NCBI GenBank assembly: GCA_002007465.1
Contig: LNAC01000018.1
Coordinates: 5,456,464 to 5,520,463 of the forward strand
DNA: 64,000 nucleotides
Source: Ailurus styani
Taxonomy: Eukaryota > Chordata > Mammalia > Carnivora > Ailuridae
Direction: 5' to 3'
This document shows, in pieces, positions 11,615-22,400 of this stretch; position 1 is the stretch's first letter, and the number at the start of each line of letters is the position of its first letter. The notes beneath the pieces are model-generated. The model was not told the DNA's origin, did not search any database, and was given only the letters and a program-made list of their open reading frames with translations. The position numbers were made by a program, and so were the translations under genes.

Positions 11615-11818
11615 TCAGGTCGCCTGGATCTGTCAAGCCTCCAACTCATGATTTCCACTTAGGTTGTGATCTCACAGGGTGATGTGGTTGAGCCCTGTGT
11701 CAGCTCCGTGCTTAGTGGGGAGTCTAACTGAGATTCTCTCTCTCCCTCTCCCTTTGCCCCCCCCACTACACATGCACACTCTCTCTCTGTAAAATAAATA
11801 AATATATTTTTTAAATTT
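11615..11818 (+). mobile_element. Diverged CAN-type SINE
   Basis: gtcgcctggatctgtcaagc to aaaataaataaatatatttt; older copy. Confidence 0.75.
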
Positions 11819-12374
11819 TCCTACATTTAGGATCGTGCTGTTTGCATTCCTATGATGACATTTAACCAGTTTCTCTGTCTCCTTTCATTTTCTGTAAACT
11901 GTAGATAGATATAAAGGCTTGCTCTGATTCAGGTTCAAGGTTTCAAGAACACTTCATCAGTAGTCCTGCATCCTTCCATTAGGAGGCCCCTAACCTTCAA
12001 GTGTCTTTCCTTTGTAACATTATAAATATTGGTGATCTTGATCTCAGTGAGGGTTTACAAAATGGTGATGTTCTATTATTCCTTCTTCTCCTATTACCTA
12101 ATTGGTTACCTTGAGCCATGTTTGTAATGAAAATCAGATTGAATGCTTGTTTCTTACTCTGAGCAGTTTTCAGAGTAATTATCTCACATCAGCAATTTTG
12201 TTAACCTGAATGCAGTTCATACAAGAAAGGCAAGTTAAATGCTTGACTTGATTCTCTTATTTACTAGTTTCCAGAAGAATGAGTTGGTTCCTTTGAATTC
12301 TCCAACGGTGATCAATGGAGGTTGGTTTATTTCCCTTTTCTTTCTTTTTTCTCTCTCTCTTTCTCTCTCTCTCT

Positions 12375-12572
12375 TTTTGTTTGTTTTATTTTATTATTTG
12401 AGAGAGAGAGAGCATGAGCAGGGGGAGGGGCAGAGGCAGAGGGAGAAGCAGACTCTCTGATGAGCGGGAAGCCCTATGCGGGGCCCTATCCCAGGACCCC
12501 ATCCCAGGATGCCGAGATCACAACCTGAGCCAAAGGCAAATGCTTCACCAGTTGAGCCACCCAGGTGCCCCT
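12375..12572 (-). mobile_element. CAN-type SINE, antisense
   Basis: ttattatttgagagagagag to gagccacccaggtgcccc, next to a CT-rich simple repeat (12346-12372). Confidence 0.88.
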
Positions 12573-12754
12573 CTTTTTATTTATTTTTATTTTTTAAATT
12601 TCTGTTCTTTTCCCCTTTCTTTTCAAACATCAGTAAGCACTCATGAATTTTATCATTATAAATTAGTTTTTATCAGATTTTTTTCTGGAGAGCAGATTTT
12701 TATTCAGAGAGAATTGGGACTAAGTTTGTATTTCTGGAACATCATCTAGACACT

Positions 12755-12930
12755 GGGCTAGGTCCTTTCATATACATTATTTTATTTGACCCCCATGGTA
12801 GTCTTGGAGGGTGGGTGCCATGGCCCCCTGTTTTTCACAGAGGAGAGATAGGCCCTTAATAGCCACATGACTAAAGTCATCCAGCCAGGCAGAGGCCAAG
12901 GTCAGATTTATCTGAACAACACGGTACCAT
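12755..12930 (-). repeat. MIR, antisense
   Basis: cattattttatttgaccccc, ttttcacagaggagagatag and agtcatccagccaggcagag are MIR-like in reverse order. Confidence 0.6.
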
Positions 12931-13129
12931 GTAGCTTGTTTGAATGAGACCCTACAGACACTGGTTCCCTAAATAGGGTCCACTGACTACTCCTCTAGTC
13001 TCCTTCGTACTTCTTGTCATATATCCTCATACTTACCTATTTTTGTTCCCTTGAGTTTGTCACTGTCATACTTGCAAAAGCAGTTCCTAGAGACTAGAAT
13101 ACTCTTCTGCCTTGTAACCTAACTCATAG

Positions 13130-13248
13130 CTTTTTTTTTTTTTCAGTTTCTTTTTTTAAAGTAAGCTCTGTGTCCAACATGGGGCTTGAACCCACGATCG
13201 CAAGATCAAGAGTCCCCTGCTCTACTGACTGAGCCAGCCAGGTGCCCC
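13130..13248 (-). mobile_element. Short tRNA-type SINE, antisense
   Basis: aaagtaagctctgtgtccaa to gagccagccaggtgcccc; TSD actcatagctttttt on both sides. Confidence 0.85.
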
Positions 13249-13412
13249 ACTCATAGCTTTTTTGTTGTTTTTGTTAAATACATTTAAATTATATTTACAT
13301 ATATAATTTTACTTCGGTACCAACCTATCACATTATGTATATTCTTCTCAGATTGAACATTTTATTGAGATAATTGTAGAACCACAGGCAGTTGTAAGAA
13401 ATAATACAGAGA

Positions 13413-13610
13413 GGGCGCCTGGGTGGCTCAGTGGGTTAAAGCCGCTGCCTTCGGCTCAGGTCATGATCCCAGGGTCCTGGAATCGAGGCCCACATCGGGC
13501 TCTCTGCTCAGCAGGGAGCCTGCTTCCTCCTCTCTCCTCTCTCTCTGCCTGCCTCTCTGCCTACTTGTAATCTCTCTCTCTGTGTCAAATGAATAAATAA
13601 AAAATCTTTA
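13413..13610 (+). mobile_element. Young CAN-type SINE with 17-bp TSD
   Basis: gcgcctgggtggctcagtgg to aataaataaaaaatcttta. The TSD aagaaataatacagaga is perfect at 13396-13412 and 13610-13626. Confidence 0.95.
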
Positions 13611-13654
13611 AGAAATAATACAGAGAGATTCCTTACACACTTTGTCCAGTTTGT

Positions 13655-13844
13655 TTCTTTTTTTAAGATTTTATTTATTTGATAGAGAGTGAGCACAAGC
13701 AGGGGGAGTGGCAGGCAGAGGCAGATAGAGAAGCAGACTCCCCGCTGAGCCAGTAGCCTGGCGTGGGCTCGATCCCAGGACCCTGGGATCATAACCTGAG
13801 CCGAAGACAGATGCTTAACTGACTGAGCCATCCAGACGCCCCCT
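13655..13844 (-). mobile_element. CAN-type SINE, antisense, with 16-bp TSD
   Basis: TSD acactttgtccagttt at 13637-13652 and 13845-13860. Inserted in the same L1 as the preceding SINE. Confidence 0.93.
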
Positions 13845-14377
13845 ACACTTTGTCCAGTTTCTTTCCAATGGTAACATTTTGCAAAACTAACCATACTAGA
13901 ACATCACAACCAGCAGGTGAACAGTGATGTGGTCTGCCTGTCTTACTCAGGTTATGCCAGTTTTTCTTGTTCTTATTTGTGTGTGTGCCTGTGTGTGTTT
14001 GGTTTTATACAGTGTTAGCATGTATGTAGGTTCAGGTGTCCACCCCAGTGTCAAATGCGGAGCAGTTCTGTCACTGACAGCATCCCTCTGTGTTGCCCTT
14101 TTATAACCGTGCCCCCCACCCCAACCCCATCCCAGACAGCTGCCAGTCCCTCATTTATCCTCGCTTTCTAAAATATTGCCATTTCCAAATGTTATATAAG
14201 TGGAATCCTACAGCATAGAACCTTTTTTCAGTCAGCATACTTCCCAAGAGATTCATCCAAGCTGTTACACATATCAGTCAACAGTTCAGCCCTTTTTAGG
14301 GCTGACTAGTAGTCCGTGGTGGGTGTGGACGTGCCACATTGTGTTTGATCATTCGCCTGCTAAAAGTACATCTGGGC

Positions 14378-14585
14378 TTGGGCACCTGGGTGGCTCAGTG
14401 GGTTAAAGCCACTGCCTTCGGCTCAGGTCATGATCCCAGGGTCCTGGGATCGAGGCCCGCATCAGGCTCTCTGCTCAGCAGGGAGCCTGCTTCCTCCTCT
14501 CCCTGTCTCTCTGCCTGCCTCTCTGCCTACTTGTAATCTCTCTCTCTGTGTCAAATAAATAAGTAAAATCTTAAAAAAAAAAAGA
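14378..14585 (+). mobile_element. Young CAN-type SINE
   Basis: gggcacctgggtggctcagt to aaataaataagtaaaatctt plus A tail. Interrupts the L1 words acatctgggct / acctctgggct (TSD). Confidence 0.93.
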
Positions 14586-14732
14586 CCTCTGGGCTGATTC
14601 CAGTTTTTTGTAATAATGAATAAAGCTGCAGTGAACATACATGTGCAAGTTTTTATGTGAAGATGTTTTCATTTCTCTGGAACAAGTGCCCAAGAGTGCA
14701 ATTCCTGGGTCATCCGGTAGATGCACAATTAG

Positions 14733-14942
14733 CTTTTTTTTTTTTTTAAGGTTTTATTTATTTATTTGAGAGAGAGACAGAGCAGGAGCAGGAGGAGGGG
14801 CAGAGGGAGAAGTAGAGAATCCCAAGCAGGCTCTGCACTGAGCATGGAGCCTGACATGGGGCTTGATCTCACGAGCCTGAGATCATGACCTGAGCCAAAA
14901 TCAAGAGTTAGAGGCTCAACTGACTGAGCCTCCCTGCCTGGT
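14733..14942 (-). mobile_element. CAN-type SINE, antisense
   Basis: ttttttaaggttttatttat to gactgagcctccctgcctgg. Confidence 0.88.
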
Positions 14943-15229
14943 TAGTTTTCTAAGAAATTGCCAAATTGTTTATCAGAATGGCTGTGATATTAGTTTTCAA
15001 GGATTGGAGAGCATGTTTATGTGCTGATGGGAAAGATTAGATTATAGGAGCCAGGTTCTCAAAAAATGGAGAGAGGGTGGGCCCCATGGCTCCTGTGATT
15101 GGCTTATAAGGAAGGGGGCACTTCTCAGAATACAAGGCCGGGAGAAATCCTGGAGGCTGCAGAGGGAGATAGGTTTGCAGGTTGTAATTAGGAATGAGAG
15201 GAAGCTCCCCCTTTGCTACTATTTCCTCA

Positions 15230-15345
15230 GCAACAAGAGAGGCTAGGGCAATACATTGCTGTACATCAAATCATCATGTTGTACGTGCCAAAACGAATAC
15301 AATGTTAGATGTCAATTATACCTCAATACAACTGGGAAAAAAACA
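15230..15345 (+). mobile_element. L1 3' tail, sense
   Basis: aaatcatcatgttgtacgtg, tgtcaattatacctcaatac and a short A-rich end match the usual L1 3' terminus. Confidence 0.6.
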
Positions 15346-15364
15346 CTTCAGAACGTACATCATC

Positions 15365-16450
15365 AGCTAAGATGAGAGGGGAGAGGTTTTACGGAGAGTG
15401 GAAAGCAAAGTTATTGGAGAAGTGTTGTAGGCATTCCCAGGCAGTATTGAGAATCTGTTTGAGGTTAGGATCATGAATATGAAATGAAGGTGATCTGCCT
15501 GGACGTGTGGTTTTGCTCTAGCAAAGGCACTGGGAAGGCAGATTCTACCACCTTTATCCAGAGTAGGGGTTTTGCTAGGCCAGCACACTTGGAGGAGAGA
15601 GGGCAAGAGAGTGGTGATAGTAATGGATGATGAAACTGAAGGTAAGAAAGAAGGAACATGAAAAGTGGGTCTAATAAGTAGTGAGACATTAGGGAGGACA
15701 AGGGATCAGAGCTCATGGTAAAGGTCAACGAATTGTAGAGGGAGACTTAACTAAGGAAAAGGCTGTGGTTGGAGAGTCTCCATATTGGAAGTGGAATGAC
15801 TATTAGTGAAGACAAACTTGAGGGTGTGGCCACAGGAGTGGACAGCCCCTGTGGAGCATGAAAAATATTGTTGGAAATAAGGTGGTCAGGGAAGTGATGG
15901 AGAGGCCATCGTGTGGATATGGAGCTCAACAAATACAGCAAAATGCACGGTGGACAGAGAGGCAGTGAGCCAAGAGCTAAATGATGGGCCGTGAGTGACC
16001 AGGAGGTTGATTGAGACCATCAACTGAGGTGGTATTGTCCAGATGGTGAAGCTTCAAAGGATCAGGGGTTTGGTAGGAGGAGTGGAAGAAGCACTGGTTT
16101 AGAAATGGCATTTGGGGTGGGAGAGGAATATAGTTACCCACTTCCTGACTCTGAGTTACAAAAGGATAAAAGGGAAATAGCATTCACTTAAGAGGGCTGC
16201 TAAAGACTCAGTGTACTTAGGGAAGAGCAAAGTTTCTGTTAAGGCAAGGAGGTGAAGGCAGAATCCCGAGAAAAGGCTGAGGATATGGAAGAATTTGCTG
16301 CTCACAGAGGAAGGACGTGCCTGAGGGCAGGGAGCTGGGAGCATCTTGCCAGGGGTGGACAAGGATGGAGGTGATATTAAACGAGAAGGAACTCAAACCT
16401 GTGGTGATGGCTGAGGTAAATAGGAATGGGGGAATGACAGGATACAATGC
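15365..16450. other. Unassigned purine-rich intergenic stretch
   Basis: Plus strand rich in A and G, with phrases like aaggtggtcagggaagtgatgg. It resembles old LINE-derived sequence, but I could not assign a family. No gene. Confidence 0.4.
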
Positions 16451-16452
16451 TG

Positions 16453-16626
16453 GCCAGAACTTTCTGTGTTGTTGGAAAGTCTGCGCTCTAAACACTAGCC
16501 ACATGTAGCTATTAAGCACATAGAATGTGGTGAATGGGATCAAGAGGCTACATTTTTAGCCTTATTCTAATTAATTCAAGTTTAAATAGCCACATGTGGC
16601 TAGTGGCTCTCACATTTGACAGCACA
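16453..16626. mobile_element. hAT-type MER element
   Basis: The interior has the inverted pair tagccacatgtagct / agccacatgtggct and ends with tttgacagcac, a widespread mammalian non-autonomous DNA transposon. Subfamily not determined. Confidence 0.55.
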
Positions 16627-16794
16627 AGTCAGAGGAAGGTGGCTTCCCATTTTTGTGACATTTTCACTTGCTGGTTGGGTGGTCATCAGGATGGTCACTC
16701 CTCCAAATAGTAAGGTGTAGCAGAGACCTTCTTATTCCTCTATCATGCAAATCCAGACAAAGCACAGGATCAGGCAACTTAGGGTCCAAATTCC

Positions 16795-17003
16795 TTTTTT
16801 TTTTTTTAAAGATTTTATATTCGTCAGAGAGCATGAGCAAAAGAGCACAATCAGGGGGAGCAGCAGGCAGAGGGAGAAGCAGGCTCTCTGCTGAGGAAGG
16901 AGCCTGATAGGGGACTCCATCCCAGGACTCCATCCCAGGACTCTGGGATTGTGACCTGAGCTGAAAGCAGATGCTTAACTGACTGGGCCACCCAGGCATC
17001 CCT
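16795..17003 (-). mobile_element. CAN-type SINE, antisense
   Basis: tttaaagattttatattcgt to ggccacccaggcatccc, with an internal 14-bp duplication (actccatcccagg) near 16913-16941. TSD gtccaaattc / gaccaaattc. Confidence 0.88.
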
Positions 17004-17501
17004 GGGGACCAAATTCTAACTCTACCACTCACTAGCTTTGAATTAGAGCAAATAAATTAACTTGCTTGATAGGTATAGGGCTTTAGTAAATATTAGTTGG
17101 CAAAATCTCCCTGAGGTTTCCTTTCATCTGTGGAATGGGAGTGGGGAGCTGTTGCAAAAATTAGTGCTTTAGCATGATGTTCAATGAATAGTCCTTGTTA
17201 TTAACATAGTGTGAGTTCTTAATATTTGCTGATTGATCAAAACTGTCCTTCAGGCCAAAAGGTTGCTTGTGCAGGGATGGGTTGGCAGACATGGGCTTTC
17301 CCAGTTCCTGCTGAGTTCCAGGTCTCTTGGATTACAAGAAGGGATAGGTCGGGGCTGAGTTCGATTGTTCAATTCTGCTATGTACTAGGGTAAGAACATT
17401 CCTGAACTGAACTTGGAAGTGCAGGTAGGGATAGTCAAGGGGACAAGTTTGAGGATCTAAAGTGAGCCATGGTATGGGAGCCTCTAGTTATAATCTGGGC
17501 A

Positions 17502-17677
17502 GGTTTTTTTTTTTTAAGCTTTATTTATTTGAGAGAGAGTATGTGAGTGAGTGTGTGCAGTTGGGGTTGGGGGGACAGAGGGAGAGAGAGAAGCAGACTC
17601 TCCGCTGAACAGGACCCCAGGATCATGACCTGAGCTGAAGGCAGACAGTTAACTGACTGAACCACCCAGGCACCCCA
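17502..17677 (-). mobile_element. CAN-type SINE, antisense
   Basis: ttttttaagctttatttatt to gaaccacccaggcacccc; TSD-like tataatctgg / cataatttgg. Confidence 0.85.
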
Positions 17678-17839
17678 TAATTTGGACAGTTCTGGTATCA
17701 TGTACCACTTTGATTTCTCCTGAAAAAGCTTTTGTTTCGTAGCTCCAACATTTTTTCCATCCCTGAATCCCATTACCTAAAAACTGAAAGCATGTTGTTT
17801 GTGAAGTAGAGTAATGGTGTCCTGAGATTCTAATGGGAG

Positions 17840-18590
17840 ACATTTGTGATTTGGGGCTATAATGAGCTAGGAGTCATAGTGACCTCTGATTTGGAGTGAT
17901 TGTGATCACCCTTTCTGTGAAGCCATTCATAATTCCATAGTTATTACCTCTGTGGTCTATCTCAGATGGAACATTTACTTCCCTCAGCCTCTCAGTGTCT
18001 CTCCCTTTGACTAGATTGTGACATCTGAGGCAGGAATTTTGCCTAATTGATCATTGAGTATTCCTGGACTCTAGCACATGTCTGGAGCACATAGTAAGTA
18101 GCTGCTCAATAAGTATTTGTTGAATAAGTGAATGAATGGGATTTGAGGTGATGGCACCCCACTGTGAGCTAAGATAATGTGACCTCTCTTGTTTGCGGTC
18201 TGGATTGACTATGAACAGATTGTGTTGAGGTGCCTGTGTCTGTGGCCTGCAATGACTGTGATCTGAGAGATCTGTGCACAGTGATTGTGACCTGTTGTCA
18301 CTAACCTGTGATAAGGACCAGCAGGGATAGTGAATAGAGGTGACTGTGAAACTTGCATGATTGTGTTCTCAAGCGGCTATGAACAAGTTAGCCATGGTGC
18401 CTTCCACCACTGCTGTCAGGTGACTGTGATCCTGACCCACAGAGATTTGGCTTCAGATGACCATCAACAGTGTAAGACCTTGACTGTTGACCTGAGATGT
18501 CTTTCAGGTGCAGAGACTGTTGATCTCAGCTGGTTATTGATCTGCATTATGAGCTGAGGTAACTGAGATCTGTGAACTTGGGCTCAGTCT
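17840..18590. repeat. Degenerate repeat-like tract with recurring tgactgtgac/tctg words
   Basis: Variants of tgactgtgatctgag recur at 18253, 18281, 18341, 18421, 18481 and 18514, with looser ones near 17896 and 18206. Spacings are often near 30 or 60 bases. An MIR/L2-like piece (17960-18140) interrupts it. It looks like a decayed minisatellite but was judged by eye only. Confidence 0.4.
17960..18145 (+). repeat. L2/MIR 3' end, sense
   Basis: gagcacatagtaagtagctg then ctcaataagtatttgttgaa is the usual sense L2/MIR terminus. Confidence 0.6.
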
Positions 18591-18819
18591 GGGAATGGTG
18601 CTAATATGTGTGTACTACTCTTAGATATGATTTTGTTTGGTATAATAAAATATCCTCCCAGCGCCTACAAACGACACACCCCTGCTTGTCCCCACGCAAA
18701 CGAGGGGTAGGGACGAGGACTAGGTTGGGTCAATGCTCAGAAAACTCTACTTGAAATACAACGCATCTTCCTGCGGCGTAGCTAAGACCACCGCGACAAC
18801 CACAGGCCCTGGCAAAGGC

Positions 18820-19480
18820 CGCTGCTCGTCCAGACCCCTGCCCCCGCCCCCCAGCCTCTGGTGCGCCTGCGCGGAGGCGGGGCTGGGCTTTGCCCTTTGT
18901 TGTGGGCCCCAGTTTCCCAGGACACCGTGCGGTGCTGGGTGGGGCTATGCAGATAAGGCACCGGGGGGCGGGGCGGTTGCGACGGCGGCGGCGGCGGCCG
19001 GGGAGGGTCAGTTGGAGGCAGGCGCTCGCTGAGGCAGGAGGAGGGCTCTGGGCCCGCGGCCTTACAGGGACTTAGCCCGCAGAGATCGGCCCCGCGCGCG
19101 CGCGACCCCACACCCACCCTCTCATCCACCTACCCACTCCCTGCGCCGCCTCCTCCCACCCTGAGCAGAGCCGCCGAGGATGATAAACACCCAGGACAGG
19201 TAACGGCCCGGCCCAGGCCCCCCGCCCCCATCCTCTCCTCATCTGCTCCAGAGGGCCTTCCCCAACCCCCGGCCGGTTCCAGCCCCCACAGCTGGGCCTG
19301 TCTGCCCCCCACTGGGTTCCTTCCCCACTTCAGCCACCCCAGTCCGAGTCCCCAGCCCCGCAACGGGGCCTCCTTCCGCCCTTTAGCCCCCTCCCTCCAG
19401 CCCGGCCCATCCCCCTCATCCGGGCCTCCTGCTCCCGCAGAGCCTCCCCCCAAACCAGGACCCAGTCTTCCAATCAAGTC
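18820..19480 (+). promoter_or_regulatory. OAZ2: OAZ2 CpG-island promoter
   Basis: A GC- and CpG-dense block surrounds exon 1. It contains GC boxes (ggggcgggg near 18965-18975), a (CGG)5 run and a (CG)6 run. No TATA box stands at a convincing distance. This is typical of a housekeeping promoter, consistent with ubiquitous antizyme 2 expression. Confidence 0.85.
18970..19199 (+). CDS. OAZ2: OAZ2 exon 1 (5' UTR and first 20 coding bases)
   Basis: ATG at 19180 opens M-I-N-T-Q-D and the first two bases of a serine codon. The donor is gtaacg at 19200. The preceding 200 bases are GC-rich, with no other ATG between 18970 and 19179, so initiation at 19180 is unambiguous. The UTR carries a (CGG)5 run at 18983-18997 and a (CG)6 run at 19093-19104. 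The 5' limit is an estimate. Confidence 0.88.
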
Positions 19481-22400
19481 CCGGTTGCCTTTAAGTCCTG
19501 TCGGACGGTGCCCCTTTCCCCAAACTGGGCTTTTCCCTCATCCAGATTCCCCGGATTATTTCCCATTTCCCCCAAATCTTTCTTCCTCTCCCCTTTAAGT
19601 CACTTAACCCTTGCCTTTGAATCTCTTTCCTTGAAACTGCATCCTCCAACCAAACCCCTCTTATCACTGCCGCCCCTCCCCCAGTCAGGCTCCAGCGTTC
19701 AGCTCTCCACTGGTCTCATTACCCTTTACCCTTCTTCTCCCCCGTTTTCTCAGGCCTGATAGTTTTTACGGTGATGCCCTGCTGTTCCTTTGGTCCCTTA
19801 TTCCTGCTTCATCTTTTCCCATCTTTCCTCCCTGGAAACCCCTTTCCCAGTTAGGCCTCGTTCCCTGTCTCCCAACCTTCTTCCTTTTATTTCTCAGACA
19901 CTTTGGACTTGATTCCTACTTGCCATCCTATTCCCCTAGTGGGGTTCCCCCAACACTCTTTGGAACAGTGCTACCCTCTAAACATTTTCTGTCAGCTGGT
20001 ACTCCTCTTTACTCTGATTTTCCCCCTCTTAATTGAATCCCATCTTTAGATAATTAGATCTCAGAACTGAGCTCACCCTGTTTCTATTGAATGCCTCTTC
20101 TCTTTCCCTGTACTCTCCTCTCTTTCCTAGTGCCTAAAACTCAGGCCCTATATTCTGGATACTGGGCCTTTGCAAGTTTCCTTTCTCAAAACCTGACCCC
20201 AGTCTTCCCCCATTAATTGGAGAGAAAGGCCGCACATCTTTCTGAAACAGCACCAGTGGTATTTTAAACTTGTCTCCTCCATACTTCCCATGCCCAAACG
20301 AGGCAGTATTATCACTCAGCTTTCCTCTCTCTACCTTTCATCTTTTCCCCAAGGCAGAACTCTTGTCATCCATCTCTTCTTCAAACATACCTGGTGTTTG
20401 CCCCAGACTCTGTGAAACTTCCATAATCCTGATTCCTCTCATTTTTCACCCTAGTTGCTTTTTCTACATCAGAATAGCTTCCATTTACAATTTGGGTCTA
20501 ATTTTCCTCCTAATTTCACCCCCCTTCCCCCCCGACTTGTTGCTGTCCTTCCAAAATAAGCCTGAAGCTCTTTTAGTTCTCCACACCAGACCCTTTGTCC
20601 CCAGATTTGGCCTTATGGCCTCTGCTCCACACTTGGGCCTCATTGTTTTGCAAGCAGATCTGTTCCCTGCAGATCCTCCTTAAATTGTGTCCTGGTCGGT
20701 CTAGAGCTAGACTGTAGTTCCTTTTACAAACATATCCTTCCTTATTCCTTTTTTTCCCCCCATGGGGCTCTACAAGGTTCCTCTCAAACTCGGGCTCCCT
20801 TCTCCCTAAGCTGGTCTCTAACTTGCCATTTCTCAGTCCTTTAGCAGCACCATCCTTAAATATTCCAGCTGGGTTTTTAGCTTTTCCTGTATCAGTGTTT
20901 CTCAACCTTGGCTGCACATTTGGAAAATCAATCACCTGGACCCCACCTTGAAAGATCTGGTGTAATTGGCCTAGGGTGGGGCCTGGTTATTAGTATATAT
21001 TTTTAAAGCTCTCTGGGTATTCTTTGTAATGTACAGTCAGGGCTGAGAACCACTGCCTTCTTTCCCCTCCCCTCCTCCCAACTCCCCAAGACCTTTCCCA
21101 TCATATTTCTTTAGTGTCAGCTCTTTCTCTACTGAAAAGGGCCTTGTTTCCTTCGGGGATTTCTTCGCCTTTCTTTCTCAGGTACTGTACAGAAATACCC
21201 AAGATACAACAGCCTCTTTAAGTTCTCCTACCTTGAGTTTCTCCATTCTCAGCCATTAGCCATTTTCACTCTCAGACTCTTATCTGGCCCCACACCTCTG
21301 TTTCTTCCCTATATACAGAAAGCAAATTCACTCCTTGTTTTCTGATTTGTTATGGTTGTATTTGACCCATTACCCTACCTCTCAACGCTTCTGCACCTAC
21401 AAGCCCTTTTCTGAGATTGTCAATGTCCGTGTCCCTTTGCACTCCCTGCTTTTATGACATCTTCTCTACCCAGCCCCTCTGGAGCTGAGGAGGTGGAGGT
21501 GGATATATACTTGGATGGTGCTGGATGCCAAAGGTGTTGCTTGTGGTAAACCTGTATGTGATGAGGATAAGACAGCAGGTATGAGAGAGTGGCATGAAGT
21601 GCAGGGGTGGAGGGAAGCAAAGGAACCTACAGGAAAATCCACAGAAAGGGTATATGAGATGGATTGTCTTTTCTATTCTATGTTCTTGTCTCCACAGTGG
21701 GGTTTGGAAGGTGGGTGGTCTTAGCAGGCATTGTCTGGGGTCCTCTGGACTGAGCTGGTTTGGTGCCAAGTCCTTCGCAGGCACTTAGAACCAACACATA
21801 AGGGTCTATATTGAGTATGAGGTTGTGAGACCTGAGTTCTAGTTCTGGCTTAGCTAGTGTGCTTCCATGTAAAAAGAGGGGGTTGGGTTTGCTTAATTTA
21901 AGATTCCTTCCAGCTTCCTAAGTGGCAAAACAGGCTTGCTTGTCTCCAGGGCCCTTGCTTAGTGTGTTGGTAATTTGAGGGGCTTGGCTGTATGAAAGGC
22001 AGGTGGAGGGAGGAGCCAGTTGGCCTGCCAGGGCCTGGGCAGGAGCAAGGCCTTGGCCTGCGGGTGGGGTGGGGTGGTGTGTGCAGGGTGTCTGGTTTCT
22101 TTGAGTTACGGCAGTCCTGTTTCCATAACATGTTTCCCAGCCTCCTCCGGCCTGCCCCTAACTTTCTAAAAGGATCCTGGTAGAGCCCTAACTAGGGATT
22201 CCCATAAGGGCCAGTTGTTCTTCCCAGTCTGTGTGCTTGGTGTTTTGTATCCGCAGAGGGGAGGGGGAGCTGGCTAGGAGTTTAGCTCTCATTAGGTGGG
22301 GGATGGGTTCTCTAGCTTCCCTGGCTCCAGTGAAATACTCGAGGTGGAGGCTTGGTTTCCTGGAAGAAATAGTTGCAGAGTAGCCAGTAGTATGTTTTGA

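Larger units (their letters stand above)
13340..15000 (-). mobile_element. Old L1 3' region, antisense, split by four SINEs
   Basis: Pieces such as gagataattgtagaaccaca, ggtaacattttgcaaaacta and gaataaagctgcagtgaaca are collinear with L1 3' sequence. SINEs at 13412-13610, 13660-13844, 14378-14585 and 14733-14942 interrupt it. Confidence 0.65.

Noticed and set aside
18733..19477. Gly/Pro/Arg-rich open frames on both strands at the OAZ2 promoter
   Set aside because: They arise from CpG-island composition and show no domain, splice support or codon-like pattern. The real coding start is the ATG at 19180.
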